A stretch of 64,000 nt of DNA from UBA6623 sp965226435 (GCA_965226435.1 CBDDCY010000006.1:186001-250000), one strand, 5' to 3'. Shown: positions 8,335 to 18,337, numbered from the stretch's first letter. Program-made: numbers and translations. The notes: generated by a model not told the origin, from the letters alone.

Positions 8335-8658
8335 GTGATGAGGGTTATCCTAAGGGTGCGCACGGCGTCGGAAACGGCGATCGTTCCGGGTCGACCCGCG
8401 AATCGTCGCCTGGCCGGCGAAACCGCTCCCCTACTCGGGCTGGCCGCCATCGCCGGGTTTGCCGTCTGTGCCTGGCGCTGGGGAAACGATCTCCAAATGT
8501 TAGAGTCATTTCCCTTTGTCGAGGGCGTCTTCTCGCGATGGCAAGTTTGGTTCGGCTTGGCCCTACTGCTGCAAACCCTGTCGGCGCTCTTGGGGAGCTA
8601 CGGAAGGCAAGCCGCGCGACAGGAGGTACGCGTCCCGGCGGGCACCCGCACACTCTGA
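8335..8658 (+). CDS. Small two-helix membrane protein
   Basis: A predicted protein of about 107 residues with two hydrophobic stretches, PLLGLAAIAGFAVCAWRW and WQVWFGLALLLQTLSALLGSY, and a charged N-terminus. Either GTG 8335 or the next codon ATG 8338 could be the start. I recognise no family, and the support is the membrane pattern and reading-frame length alone. The stop lies 17 bases before the stop of the convergent gene. Confidence 0.4.
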   Translation: MMRVILRVRTASETAIVPGRPANRRLAGETAPLLGLAAIAGFAVCAWRWGNDLQMLESFPFVEGVFSRWQVWFGLALLLQTLSALLGSYGRQAARQEVRVPAGTRTL

Positions 8659-8674
8659 AGCCCCTGCCAAGCCC

Positions 8675-8944
8675 TCAGTCCAACGCTTGGCGGATCCAGC
8701 TTTCGTACTCCGGAAAATAGCGCCCGATCAAGGGCAGATCAAAGCGCCCCAGAATACTCGTATTCGGCTCCCGCTCGAGCAGAAACTCGAATGACTTCGC
8801 GACAAGCTCGTCGACCCCCACCCGACCCCCAGTGAGCTTCTCGTGGTATTCAGGGCTGACGGTAACCGTGTGCGTGGTCGTCGTGCCTGCCCGCACCGTG
8901 ACGGTAAACGTTGATTCGTCGACCGGCTCAACCTCAACAGACAT
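8675..8944 (-). CDS. Small conserved hypothetical protein
   Basis: A protein of 89 residues (MSVEVEPVDESTFTVTVRAG...). It has a beta-rich N-terminus, TTTHTVTVSPEYHEKLTGG, then a helical end (VDELVAKSFEFLLEREPNTSILGRFDLPLIGRYFPEYE). Proteins of this shape, with the 'SFEFLLEREPNxSIL..F.L..I..YFPEYE' ending, are common and uncharacterised in several phyla. The ATG at 8944 is chosen over 8956 because a GGGAG lies correctly spaced before it. It is divergent from the epoxide-hydrolase gene, with about 100 bases between them. Confidence 0.7.
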   Translation of the reverse strand: MSVEVEPVDESTFTVTVRAGTTTTHTVTVSPEYHEKLTGGRVGVDELVAKSFEFLLEREPNTSILGRFDLPLIGRYFPEYESWIRQALD

Positions 8945-9047
8945 ATCGGCTCCCATCCTCGCACATCACCCCCCGTCGCCCCCCGTCGTTGTAGAATAAA
9001 CTGCCACCGGTAGCCGTGGCGAATCTCGTCACCCCCAGAGGACGATC

Positions 9048-10295
9048 GTGACCCGAAAAACATTCATGAAATCGATGGCCGCCGCGGTCCCCGGCGCGCT
9101 GGCGGGCTTGGCCGTTTCGCCTGATTCGGCAGCCGCGCCCGCGGGAGGATCAAGCAAAGTGACCCCCTTCAAGATTCAAATCGACGATGCCGTTCTCGAA
9201 GATCTCAAGCGTCGCTTGGCCCGGACTCGCTTTCCCGACGAGCTTGCCGACGTCGACTGGGATTACGGAACCAACCTCGCCTACCTCAAGGAACTCGTCG
9301 ACTACTGGCAAACGAAATTCGATTGGCGCCGGCAAGAAGCGCGCCTCAACGGTTTTCCACAGTTCAAAACCGAAATCGACGGCCTCGCTGTTCATTTCCT
9401 CCACGTCCGCTCCAAGCACGAGAACGCGCTGCCGCTGCTGATGGCGCACGGTTGGCCCGATTCCGTTTTCGGGTTCCAAAAAGTGATCGGGCCGCTCACC
9501 GACCCCACCGCGCACGGCGGCTCCGCCGAAGACGCCTTTCATGTGATTTGCCCGTCGATGATGGGATTCGGTTTCTCCGACAAACCAAAAGATCGAGGCT
9601 GGAGCGTAGGGCGCATGGGCGAAAACGCCTCGAAGCTCATGGCCAAGCTCGGCTATTCCAAATACGCCGCTCAGGGCGGAGATTGGGGTTCGGCCGTCGC
9701 AACCTGGATCGGCCGCCACGACGGCGAGCATGCCGTGGGCATCCACGTCAATTTGGTCGGGACCGCCGCGCCCGACGACATGGAGAATCCCGAAGAGGGT
9801 ATCCCCGAATGGGAGCTGAAACGAACCGTCGAGCGTCGCAAATGGTGGGATGGCGAGAATGCCTACGGGAATATTCAAGGAACCAAGCCGCAAACTCTCG
9901 GCTATGGGCTTAACGATTCGCCCGTGGGTCTGGCCGCCTGGATCACCGAAAAGTGGCGCACCTGGGCCGATACCGGCGGCGACATAGAAAGCCGTTTTTC
10001 GAAAGACGAGATCCTGACCAACATCATGATCTACTGGGTCACCGAGTCAATCGCCTCCTCGACCAGGATTTACTACGAGTCACGCCGCGCACAACCTGAC
10101 CCGGCGCGCGTCGAGGTACCCACCGCCGTCGCTGTCTTCCCCGGCGAAATCTTTTTCTCGCCACGTAAATGGGTCGAGACGGCCTACAACGTCCAACAAT
10201 GGACCGAAATGCCCCGCGGCGGCCACTTCGCCGCCATGGAAGAACCCAAACTCTTCGTCGAAGACGTCAGAAAGTTCTTCCGCGGCCTGCGCTAG
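9048..10295 (+). CDS. Epoxide-hydrolase-family alpha/beta hydrolase, exported
   Basis: A protein of 415 residues with a GTG start preceded by a weak GAGG. The N-terminus (TRKTFMKSMAAAVPGALAGLAVSPDSAAA) is a signal-like sequence, lacking the twin arginine of a strict Tat signal. Residues 40-150 are the epoxide hydrolase N-terminal domain (FKIQIDDAVLEDLKRRLARTRFP... LKELVDYWQTKFDWR). The alpha/beta hydrolase core follows, with the oxyanion HGWPDS, the nucleophile Asp in AQGGDWGSAVA and the His in MPRGGHFAAMEEP. In this family the Asp attacks epoxides. The physiological substrate is unknown. The gene ends inside the first bases of a family B repeat. Confidence 0.88.
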   Translation: MTRKTFMKSMAAAVPGALAGLAVSPDSAAAPAGGSSKVTPFKIQIDDAVLEDLKRRLARTRFPDELADVDWDYGTNLAYLKELVDYWQTKFDWRRQEARLNGFPQFKTEIDGLAVHFLHVRSKHENALPLLMAHGWPDSVFGFQKVIGPLTDPTAHGGSAEDAFHVICPSMMGFGFSDKPKDRGWSVGRMGENASKLMAKLGYSKYAAQGGDWGSAVATWIGRHDGEHAVGIHVNLVGTAAPDDMENPEEGIPEWELKRTVERRKWWDGENAYGNIQGTKPQTLGYGLNDSPVGLAAWITEKWRTWADTGGDIESRFSKDEILTNIMIYWVTESIASSTRIYYESRRAQPDPARVEVPTAVAVFPGEIFFSPRKWVETAYNVQQWTEMPRGGHFAAMEEPKLFVEDVRKFFRGLR

Positions 10296-10461
10296 TACTC
10301 AGACCACGTGAAAAGACACCTTTCCCCGACCTTGTTGAGAAGGCTTCGATCCGCCATCGCGGAGAAAACCACTGCCAATCAGAGCCGCATCGCCGCGCGA
10401 TGCGGTCACTCAAGAATAGCGCTTTGCAGCCAAACAAACTTTTCATGCTGTCGTGGCGCCG
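10293..10461 (+). repeat. Intergenic repeat family B, copy 2
   Basis: It starts at TAGTACTCAGACCACGTG, so the stop codon of the preceding gene is its first three bases, and ends near CTGTCGTGGCGCC. The central hairpin CCGCATCGC-CGC-GCGATGCGG is intact. It lies between co-directional genes. Confidence 0.85.
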
Positions 10462-10525
10462 GCCCCGCGCTAGCCCGCTTTTCGCATCGCCTGACAGGTA
10501 AAGCACACGATAGGCCCGCCGCCGG

Positions 10526-11554
10526 GTGGTAAGATCCAATTTGCTTGAGCCCAGAGCTTCGGTCGTCATCCCCACTCTCACCGCCGGTGATAAGCTGGCA
10601 CGTTGCCTGGACCGCCTAGAAAAGCAAACTTTCGAGGCCTTCGATATCTACATCGTTGATAACAGCGGAGAGGGGCTGGCCGAGCCCCTGGCGGCCTCCC
10701 CCCGCGTTACCCTAATCCGCAACTCCGAGAACGTCGGCTTCGGGGCGGCCATCAACCAAGCGGTCGCACGCTCCTCGGCCGAATTCATCTGTACGCTCAA
10801 CGACGACGCCTACCCATCGCCCGAATGGCTTGCGGAGCTGGTCAATACATGCGTCAGCTCGAGCGACGTGGGCCTGTGCGCCTCACGCATTTTTCTGGGC
10901 GCGGGTCGTGACCGACTCGATTCCGAGGGTCTTGCCGTCTACGGCGACGGCACCACGAAGCAAAGTCGTCACGGCCGTCCTCCGATCGCTGAAACAGCCC
11001 CGCGCGAGGTGCTCCTCCCCAGCGGATGCGCCGCCCTCTACCGCCGTTCCTTATTGCACGCGCTGGGGGGCTTCGACGAGGACTACTTCCTCTATTGCGA
11101 AGACAGCGACCTTGGTCTGCGGGCCCGCCAAGCGGGATGGCGCTGTCTCTACGCCCCCCGCGCGGTCGTTGAGCATGATTACTCGGCCTCCGCCGGCCGC
11201 GCGTCCGCCCTCAAAGCCTATCTGGTCGAAAGAAACCGGCTGTATACGGTCGTCAAGGTCTTCCCCGTTTGGCTCTGGCCGCTGGTCCCGTGGTATTCCG
11301 CGTGGCGTTATCTCGCCCATGCCCGCGCTCTCTGGAAACAGCGCGGTTTGGCGTCGGAATTCGCCGCTTCGGGAGAAAAGTGGTGGCGACTTGTGTTAAT
11401 AGTAGTGTCAGCCCACGGCAGTGCCTTGCTGCACGTCCCGGTGCTCTTGCGAAAGAGGCGGGCGGTGGCGCGTTCGGCCGTTCTCGGAGGGTCGGCGTTC
11501 CGACAATTGCTTAGGCGGCATGGAACCACGGCCTCCGAGATTGCCGCGCAGTAA
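10526..11554 (+). CDS. Glycosyltransferase family 2
   Basis: A GT2 (GT-A fold) enzyme of 342 residues, probably a rhamnosyltransferase-like sugar transferase. The nucleotide-sugar binding start is ASVVIPTLTAGDKLARCLDRL. The DxD-like metal site is in CTLNDDAYPSPEW, and the acceptor-side motif is GGFDEDYFLYCEDSDLGLRARQAGW. A C-terminal hydrophobic stretch (WLWPLVPWYSAWRYLAHA ... LVLIVVSAHGSALLHVPVLL) suggests association with the membrane. The start could be GTG 10526 or TTG 10541. It opens a four-gene run with a second GT2, a DUF2304 protein and a GT4, so synthesis of a surface polysaccharide or glycolipid is likely. Confidence 0.88.
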   Translation: MVRSNLLEPRASVVIPTLTAGDKLARCLDRLEKQTFEAFDIYIVDNSGEGLAEPLAASPRVTLIRNSENVGFGAAINQAVARSSAEFICTLNDDAYPSPEWLAELVNTCVSSSDVGLCASRIFLGAGRDRLDSEGLAVYGDGTTKQSRHGRPPIAETAPREVLLPSGCAALYRRSLLHALGGFDEDYFLYCEDSDLGLRARQAGWRCLYAPRAVVEHDYSASAGRASALKAYLVERNRLYTVVKVFPVWLWPLVPWYSAWRYLAHARALWKQRGLASEFAASGEKWWRLVLIVVSAHGSALLHVPVLLRKRRAVARSAVLGGSAFRQLLRRHGTTASEIAAQ

Positions 11555-11621
11555 CGAACCTCGACAGCCCTTGGACGAACATCCTTTCGGCGACCCGGGG
11601 TAACGTGCCCGCGAACGATGT

Positions 11622-12356
11622 ATGCCCGCTTCTCTACCTTCTCTGCTGGTCATTGTCCCCGCCTTCAACGAGGAGGGAGCCGTTGCCGATGTCGTCGCTT
11701 CGATACATCGCGTTGTGCCCCATGCCCCCGTTTTCGTGATTGACGACGGGTCCTCCGATGGGACAGCCGCGCGCGCGGAAGAGGCGGGTGCCGAAATCTT
11801 CCGTCTGCCGCACCATCTAGGTCTCGGAGGAGCCGTCCAAACCGGTTACCGATTTGCCTTTGAACACGGCTATCAAACCGTCGTCCGGCTCGACGGCGAC
11901 GGGCAGCACAACGCCGACGATATACCCAGCTTGCTCGCCGCCATGGCCGAGGGCGATTACGACATGGTCAGCGGATCTCGGTACCTGGTGCCCAATGGTT
12001 ATCCGACCCGCACCGTGCGTCGCTTCGGGAGTGTTCTGTTTTCTTGGATCCTCTATCCCATCCTCGGCAAGCGAATCACCGATCCGACCTCTGGATTTGT
12101 GGCGGTGAATCGTAGGACGCTCGAGGTCTTCAGTCGAAGCTTCCCGCTGGATTATCCCGAGATCGAGGCTTTGGTCGTTCTCAAACGCAAGGCATTACGC
12201 TTCAGCGAGGTTCCCACGAAGATGTTTCCCCGCAAGGCCGGGAAGTCTTCGATCGGTACCAAGGCGGCGGCCTACTATATGGTCCGCGTGTTGTTGGGCG
12301 TTTTCGCCAACGTGATTCGGTACGAGCGCCGTTATCACATCGGAAGACGGAGCTAG
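11622..12356 (+). CDS. Glycosyltransferase family 2, dolichol-phosphate-mannose-synthase-like
   Basis: A GT2 enzyme of 244 residues resembling polyprenyl-phosphate sugar synthases. It has LLVIVPAFNEEGAVADVVASIH, DDGSSDGTA, the metal-binding VRLDGDGQHNADDI and SGSRY motifs, ITDPTSGFVAVNR and a FPRKAGKSSIGTKAAAYYMVR end. These are the standard landmarks of DPM1-like proteins. The enzyme would load a sugar on an isoprenoid phosphate at the inner membrane face. There are 67 bases between it and the preceding GT2 gene, and its stop is two bases from the next start, so translation is probably coupled. Confidence 0.9.
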   Translation: MPASLPSLLVIVPAFNEEGAVADVVASIHRVVPHAPVFVIDDGSSDGTAARAEEAGAEIFRLPHHLGLGGAVQTGYRFAFEHGYQTVVRLDGDGQHNADDIPSLLAAMAEGDYDMVSGSRYLVPNGYPTRTVRRFGSVLFSWILYPILGKRITDPTSGFVAVNRRTLEVFSRSFPLDYPEIEALVVLKRKALRFSEVPTKMFPRKAGKSSIGTKAAAYYMVRVLLGVFANVIRYERRYHIGRRS

Positions 12357-12358
12357 CC

Positions 12359-12742
12359 GTGGAGCAGGTTCGAGTCGTCACCGCCGTCTTCTGCGTTGTG
12401 TTGCTGCTCCAGATCATTCGATCGGTACGGCGCGAACACATTCGCGTGGAATATTCGATGGCTTGGCTGGGGGCCGTCCTGCTGCTCTTGGCGCTGTGCT
12501 TGTCGGATACGGCGCTGGGGTGGCTGGCGAGCCGGCTTGGTATCGAGGATTTTTCGTTCATCTTGCTGGGCGTTGCCGGGATACTGTTCTTGTTTACCTT
12601 CTTCCGGTCTTCCGTCCAGCAATCGGACCTGAAGGACAGTAGCATTGTCTTGGCGCAGAAGATAGGTATGCTGGAATGGGAAGTCAAGAAACAGGGGGCG
12701 GAAATTGAACGCCTGAGCCGAGACGTCTCTGAAAAGCCGTAG
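12359..12742 (+). CDS. DUF2304 membrane protein
   Basis: A protein of 127 residues with a GTG start directly after the stop of the GT2 gene. Three hydrophobic segments (VVTAVFCVVLLLQIIRSV, AWLGAVLLLLALCLSDTALGWL, FSFILLGVAGILFLFTFF) precede a C-terminal coiled coil that ends VKKQGAEIERLSRDVSEK. This matches DUF2304. The family is regularly found next to DPM1-like glycosyltransferases, as here, and may help anchor or regulate them. That role is inferred from context. Confidence 0.9.
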   Translation: MEQVRVVTAVFCVVLLLQIIRSVRREHIRVEYSMAWLGAVLLLLALCLSDTALGWLASRLGIEDFSFILLGVAGILFLFTFFRSSVQQSDLKDSSIVLAQKIGMLEWEVKKQGAEIERLSRDVSEKP

Positions 12743-12761
12743 TTGCGGGGATTGAACAGCC

Positions 12762-13895
12762 GTGCGCATTCTCTACGACGCCACACCGCTACTCATGCGC
12801 AGCGCCGGGGTGAAACACTATCACCACACGCTTTTGCGTACCCTGATTCCCCAGATCGACCCTCATCAGATCGGACTGTTTCCCTTTCTCGATACTTTGA
12901 CTGCCAACCGGCCCGATCTTTCCAACTATCCGCCCTATCCCACGATGTGGCGCCTCGGCGCCGTCTTGGGGTCTAATTACACCGGCTGGAACTTAGCCGA
13001 GCCGGCTGCCCGAAAATCGCAACTGTTTCATGTCACGCCGCATGTTTGGCAACTCCCGTCCAACAAGTGCTTAACATCCATCGTTCATGACGCGACGCCT
13101 CTGTCGCTGCCGGGGTGCCATACCGAATCGAACATTCGCTATTTTCAGCAGTTTGTGAAGGGGACCCTGCCCAGACTGCATCGCGTGATCGTCCCTTCCC
13201 AAGCAGTGGCGAACGATCTTGTGCGGCAGCTACGCGTCCCCCCGGACCGCATCACGGTGATCTACCACGGCGTCGAGCCGGAGTTCTATGAGGTTACCTC
13301 CGCCGCCAGCTTCGTGGCCGTCCAGAAATACAATTTGCCGAATGACTATATCCTGTTCGTCGGCACCATGGAACCCAGGAAAAATCTGGTTCGACTCGGC
13401 CGAGCCTACAAGATGCTTCCCGAGGATTTGCGACGACAACACCCCCTTGTGATCGTCGGCGCCACCGGCTGGGACGCGGACCCCATTCGGCGGGAGCTTT
13501 CGTCGATCCCGGGAGTGCACTTGGTCGGCCCGGTGCGCCGCAGCCTTTTGCCGGCGATCTACCACAGCGCATCGATGTTCGTCCTCCCGTCACTCTACGA
13601 AGGGTTTGGCCTCCCTCTCTTGGAAGCGATGGCCGCTCGTCTGCCGATCGTTACATCCAATACCGGGGCGGCGCCGGAAATTGTCGGAGCAGCCGGACTT
13701 TGCGTTGATCCCATGAGCATCTCCGAACTGGCGGCCGCCATGGAACGCGTTCTCGGCGACCAAGACACCGCCACTACGCTGGGCGCTGCCGGCCGCGAGA
13801 AAGTCCGGTCATTTAGCTGGGACAAGACCGCGGTCCAGACCAAGGTGTTTTTCGAAACTGCTCTCGGCGGTACCGCCAATCCTCAATCGGCCTGA
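12762..13895 (+). CDS. Glycosyltransferase family 4 (GT-B)
   Basis: A GT-B fold retaining glycosyltransferase of 377 residues. MRILYDATPLLMRSAGVKHY opens the first Rossmann domain. The linker and nucleotide-sugar domain show NDYILFVGTMEPRKNLVRL, GATGWDADPI, SASMFVLPSLYEGFGLPLLEAMAARLPIVTSNTGAAPE and the following EXE-like EIVGAAGLCVDP. These are the GT4 family landmarks for binding UDP- or GDP-sugar. A GTG start at 12762 is used. It is the last gene of the glycosyltransferase run, 19 bases behind the DUF2304 gene. Confidence 0.9.
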   Translation: MRILYDATPLLMRSAGVKHYHHTLLRTLIPQIDPHQIGLFPFLDTLTANRPDLSNYPPYPTMWRLGAVLGSNYTGWNLAEPAARKSQLFHVTPHVWQLPSNKCLTSIVHDATPLSLPGCHTESNIRYFQQFVKGTLPRLHRVIVPSQAVANDLVRQLRVPPDRITVIYHGVEPEFYEVTSAASFVAVQKYNLPNDYILFVGTMEPRKNLVRLGRAYKMLPEDLRRQHPLVIVGATGWDADPIRRELSSIPGVHLVGPVRRSLLPAIYHSASMFVLPSLYEGFGLPLLEAMAARLPIVTSNTGAAPEIVGAAGLCVDPMSISELAAAMERVLGDQDTATTLGAAGREKVRSFSWDKTAVQTKVFFETALGGTANPQSA

Positions 13896-14060
13896 CCTGA
13901 AACCTCAAATTTCGCGCTCCCCGGAGATTCACAACTGCTACCAATAGATCGAACGTTCACCCACCCGAGCCGCACCGCCGTGCGGCGCGGTCCCGGCGAA
14001 CCCTTCGACCAAGTTCTCCCGTGAACGAGCCAGCGCGGCGGGTGTCCCACTAGCCCGCTT
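13893..14060 (-). repeat. Intergenic repeat family D, copy 1 (long form)
   Basis: Read on the minus strand it runs from ACTTGGTCGAAG.. through CCGCGCCGCACGGCGGTGCGG and ATCTATTGGTAGCAGTT to GCGCGAAATTTGAGGTTTC. Copies in the plus direction are at 30.47-30.61 kb and 55.6 kb. A strong GC hairpin sits in the first half. The repeat begins within the stop region of the GT4 gene. Confidence 0.8.
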
Positions 14061-14365
14061 TGACCGTCAGCCGATGAGAAATGCGGCCAACCTGGCGCAA
14101 GAATGTTTGCGCCGAAAAAGAGCAAGACCGCCGGCCGATCGCAGAGCTTTCCAGGTAATTTCCGCCAATCCAAGTAACCCGACTATACCGGCTGCCGGCG
14201 GAGTCTGACCTACACCCTCGGCCGGATGGCTTTTCCGGTACCGAAAAGGCCTCTGCCCTTCAAGAGTTACGAACGGATGCCGATACTTTATGTGAGGGCC
14301 GGCGGAGCTGAAGGGCCGGCTCTCGGTCGACGCCTCGTCCAGCGTGGCACAAGAGACACAACACT
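14061..14365. other. Non-coding leader region before cheX
   Basis: About 300 bases without a convincing reading frame. Short inverted repeats occur (GGCCGGCGGAGCTGAAGGGCCGGC at about 14298), but no riboswitch or flagellar sigma promoter was recognised. Confidence 0.5.
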
Positions 14366-14830
14366 ATGGATGACAACGCCTTAGTCAATGCAATTCAGGA
14401 AAGCGCGGACAAAGTATTCAAGAGCATGTTCGCCATGGAAGTCGAACACAACGGCTTTGCCCGCAAGTCGGAGCTGCAAGGCGGCGACGAAATCTTATCG
14501 ATTATCGGCATTCGAGGCGACTGGAAGGGCTCGTTCATGTTCGTTTGTGATCCGCCGTCAGCTTGCCACCTCGTTTCGACGATGTTGGGCGTCGAGATCG
14601 CCACACAAGATAATGAGGTGCTGGACGGTGTCGGCGAGTTGGCGAACATCGTCATGGGCAATCTCAAAGACGTGCTCGAGGTCGACGGAAAGCAAGTCGG
14701 CATCACGCCGCCTACCGTGGTGCACGGGGACAATATGATTGTTCGCTCAAGGGCGAAACAGGAATGGCTCGTCGTTCCTTTCTCGACCTACAACGCGAAG
14801 TTCGAGATTCGCATAGTCCTCAAAGAGTGA
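14366..14830 (+). CDS. cheX: CheX-like chemotaxis phosphatase
   Basis: A protein of 154 residues of the CheC/CheX/FliY class that dephosphorylates CheY-P. The catalytic helix is visible in DGVGELANIVMGNLKDVLE, with the ExxN pair (Glu and Asn of GELAN) that orients water for CheY-P hydrolysis. FKSMFAMEVE and GDWKGSFMFVCDPPSA are family features, and one such motif with CheX-like length argues for CheX over CheC. No other chemotaxis gene is in the window, so its target response regulator is unknown. In many soil bacteria CheX homologues act outside classical chemotaxis. Confidence 0.8.
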   Translation: MDDNALVNAIQESADKVFKSMFAMEVEHNGFARKSELQGGDEILSIIGIRGDWKGSFMFVCDPPSACHLVSTMLGVEIATQDNEVLDGVGELANIVMGNLKDVLEVDGKQVGITPPTVVHGDNMIVRSRAKQEWLVVPFSTYNAKFEIRIVLKE

Positions 14831-14850
14831 TCCTTTCCCCCGGGCCGCCG

Positions 14851-15669
14851 TCACGGCGGGGCGTTGTCGCTCTCCGTGCCCTCATCAGCGTCAATCGAGA
14901 GTTCCACCGGGTCTCCGACCACGACCTGTGCTTTCGCCGCCGCCGATTCTTCCCGAAGCGAAAGTTCCATGTACCCCGAGCTTCCCGCGATGGCAAAGAC
15001 CTCTCCCGTCGGCGCTTCCTCGTAAGCCGCCGCGCTGACCGCCACTTCGGCTTTTCCGACTCGCAGCCGGAAACGCACGTCTACTCCCGCCATGTCGGCG
15101 GCCAAGCTGGTCACGATATTCCCAAAGCGGTCGATCGCCAGGACTCGCCCCCGCCAAATGCCCGGGGCGATTTCCCGCGGCGCGGTTGGCGGCAACCGCA
15201 CCAGGTGCTCGACGGGTTCCCCAAAATCTTCGCTTGCCCGCCCGCCGGCCGCATGGGCCGCTACCGGCGCAAAAAGATCTCGCCCGTGGAAGGTGTTGCT
15301 GGTCGGTTTCAGCGCAAACCGCTCGGCGTCGATCGACCATGCTCGATAGTTCTCTTTCTCGAAAACCTGCGAAAGCACACCGTTGTCCGGAGCCACGAAA
15401 CGCCGCCCGCCGGCTTCGACCAACAAAGCTTTCCTCGCGCTCCCAACCCCGGGGTCGACGACGACTACATGGACCGTGCCCGGCGGGAAATATCGATAGG
15501 ATTGCGCGATCGTGAAAGCGGCTTGCCCGACGCCGTGGGCGGGCACTTCGTGGCACAAGTCGATAACCCGCGCCTCAGGCGCGATCGTTGCAATAACCCC
15601 TTTCATCACACCCACATAGTGGTCCGTCAAACCGAAGTCCGTGGTGAGGGTGATAAGCGAGGACGACAC
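14851..15669 (-). CDS. S-adenosyl-L-methionine hydroxide adenosyltransferase (DUF62)
   Basis: A protein of 272 residues from the family that hydrolyses SAM to adenosine and methionine and that also includes the fluorinase and chlorinase. The diagnostic motifs are present in order: ITLTTDFGLTDHYVGVMKG, DLCHEVPAHGVGQAA, VVVVDPGVGS, FVAPDNGVL and FHGRDLFAPVAAH. The halogenase-specific insert is not evident, so hydrolase is the best guess. It is divergent from the cysteine desulfurase gene with only 23 bases between the two starts, so the promoters overlap. Confidence 0.92.
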   Translation of the reverse strand: MSSSLITLTTDFGLTDHYVGVMKGVIATIAPEARVIDLCHEVPAHGVGQAAFTIAQSYRYFPPGTVHVVVVDPGVGSARKALLVEAGGRRFVAPDNGVLSQVFEKENYRAWSIDAERFALKPTSNTFHGRDLFAPVAAHAAGGRASEDFGEPVEHLVRLPPTAPREIAPGIWRGRVLAIDRFGNIVTSLAADMAGVDVRFRLRVGKAEVAVSAAAYEEAPTGEVFAIAGSSGYMELSLREESAAAKAQVVVGDPVELSIDADEGTESDNAPP

Positions 15670-15671
15670 GA

Positions 15672-15677
15672 TATAAT
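15672..15677 (+). promoter_or_regulatory. Candidate -10 box for the cysteine desulfurase gene
   Basis: TATAAT lies 15 bases before the ATG at 15693, inside the 23-base gap between two divergent starts. No good -35 is seen at 17 bases spacing. The expected transcript leader is very short. Confidence 0.4.
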
Positions 15678-15692
15678 CAATCTTGACAAGCT

Positions 15693-16859
15693 ATGGCCGC
15701 CGAGCGCTACTACTTCGATCACAATGCCACCACGCCGGTTGACCGGTGCGTGCTTGACGCCATGCTGCCGTGCTTCGAGGCCGGGTATGGCAATGCCTCG
15801 AGTATCCACTCGTTCGGTCAGCAGGCGGCGGCGGCCGTCGAGCGGGCACGCGGGCAAGTCGCCTCGCTTCTCGGCGTCAAGCCCGCCGAGATCGTCTTCA
15901 CCAGTGGTGGCACCGAAGCCGACAATCTGGCGATTTTCGGAACCGTGCGCGCCGCGAGCGGCCCTCGAAAACACATCATCAGCAGCACGATCGAGCATCC
16001 CGCCGTCTTGCAAGCCTGCCGCAAATTGGAGCAAGAGGGCGTCGAGCTAACGCTGGTCAAAGTCGGCGCCGAGGGAGTCGTTTCGCCCGATGACGTCCGA
16101 GCCGCCCTGCGCCCCGAGACGGTGTTGATCTCGATCATGCACACCAACAACGAGTTGGGGACCGAGCAGCCGATCGCTGAAATCGCCGTCGCGGCCCGCG
16201 AAGCCGGCGTCGTGTTCCACTGCGACGGCGTTCAGAGTACCGGCAAGATCCCCACCCGCATGGACGATTTGGGAGTGGATCTGTTTACCCTCAGCGCCCA
16301 CAAGATCTACGGCCCCAAGGGTGCCGGCGCCCTCTATGTTCGCAAGGGCACGCCGATCGAGAAGATTCAATACGGTGGCAGCCATGAACGCGATCAACGC
16401 CCGGGGACGTTGAACGTACCCGGAATCGTCGGTTTGGGTGCCGCGGCGGCTCTCGCCGAGAGTAATCTCGTCGAGGAAGGGGTCCGCTTGGCCGCGCTGC
16501 GCGACCGGCTCGAAGGCGGCGTGCTCGAAAAGATTGATCATGTGAGGGTCAACGGGGCCGCGGCTCGGCGCGCACCGAATACAACGAATTTACGCTTTGA
16601 CTTCCTCGAGGGCGAGGCCATGGTCATCGCGCTTGATTTGAAAGGAATCGCCGTCTCGAGCGGAGCGGCCTGCTCGAGCGGAGCGGTACATCCGTCGCAT
16701 GTGTTGACCGCGATCGGACTCTCGGCCGACCAGGCCCGATCGAGCATTCGATTTTCGCTCGGCAAGCAGAATACCGAAAGCCAAGTGGACGCCGTATTGG
16801 AAGCGCTCCCCAAAGTCGTCGACCACTTGAGAAAACTCTCTCCGGCCTACGCCGGCTAG
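15693..16859 (+). CDS. Cysteine desulfurase (NifS/IscS type)
   Basis: A PLP enzyme of 388 residues that removes sulfur from cysteine as a protein persulfide. YFDHNATTPVD is the N-terminal motif, GNASSIHSFGQ binds near PLP, SGGTEADN and VDLFTLSAHKIYGPKGAGALYVRKG contain the PLP lysine (K of AHK), and the mobile-loop cysteine is in SSGAACSSGAVHPSHVL. The short loop around this Cys indicates class I (NifS/IscS). mnmA follows in the same direction after a family A repeat, so the enzyme may supply sulfur for tRNA 2-thiouridine. No scaffold gene (iscU) is adjacent. Confidence 0.93.
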   Translation: MAAERYYFDHNATTPVDRCVLDAMLPCFEAGYGNASSIHSFGQQAAAAVERARGQVASLLGVKPAEIVFTSGGTEADNLAIFGTVRAASGPRKHIISSTIEHPAVLQACRKLEQEGVELTLVKVGAEGVVSPDDVRAALRPETVLISIMHTNNELGTEQPIAEIAVAAREAGVVFHCDGVQSTGKIPTRMDDLGVDLFTLSAHKIYGPKGAGALYVRKGTPIEKIQYGGSHERDQRPGTLNVPGIVGLGAAAALAESNLVEEGVRLAALRDRLEGGVLEKIDHVRVNGAAARRAPNTTNLRFDFLEGEAMVIALDLKGIAVSSGAACSSGAVHPSHVLTAIGLSADQARSSIRFSLGKQNTESQVDAVLEALPKVVDHLRKLSPAYAG

Positions 16860-16984
16860 CGACCCGTGCCAAGCGTGTTTGAGTGAAAAGGGGGACTGCC
16901 ACGCGGCGAAAAGGGGGGGCTGCCACCCGATTTTCGCGCGTCGAACAGCCTTGTCTCTACTGACGTCCCCGGAAAATAGTTTGC

Positions 16985-17160
16985 GAGAGTATTGTGCGTC
17001 ACCTCGAAACCCAGCAAAACCGCGAACACCTTGAGCCGCGAAGCGGCGGCGGAAATATTGCCCAGGGTGGAGCCGAAGGCGGAACCCTGGGTGCCGTTGC
17101 GTCCGAGCGAGCCCTGAAGGGGCGGCGGGAACCGCGCCCCCAGAGATCGCTCTCGGAGAA
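16985..17160 (+). repeat. Intergenic repeat family A, copy 2
   Basis: The core at 17033-17133 repeats GAGCCGCGAAGCGGC, the paired CCCAGGGTGGA/CCCTGGGT blocks and GCCCTgaagGGGC. The upstream AGAGTATTGTGC also occurs beside the 56.8 kb copy, so the family unit is longer than the core. The stretch 16870-16940 before it holds two GGGGGACTGCCAC-type motifs that resemble family C ends. It lies upstream of mnmA. Confidence 0.85.
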
Positions 17161-17224
17161 CGCGAGCCGCGTCAAAGTTTCTCACGGCCGAATCGTCGGT
17201 CCAAATTTGTAAGCGTTGGTTTCC

Positions 17225-18337
<1,113 letters not shown>

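Noticed and set aside
8133..8720. Plus-strand frame of 195 codons
   Set aside because: It overlaps the DUF3592-like gene and the small membrane protein in other frames and shows no domain.
14061..14365. c-di-GMP riboswitch or flagellar sigma promoter before cheX
   Set aside because: The GEMM core and the TAAAGTTT/GCCGATAA boxes are not found. Only short inverted repeats are present.
14764..16050. Open frame of 428 codons on the plus strand
   Set aside because: It runs across the end of cheX, antisense to the SAM hydroxide adenosyltransferase and into another frame of the cysteine desulfurase. It has no family similarity and Arg-rich false composition.
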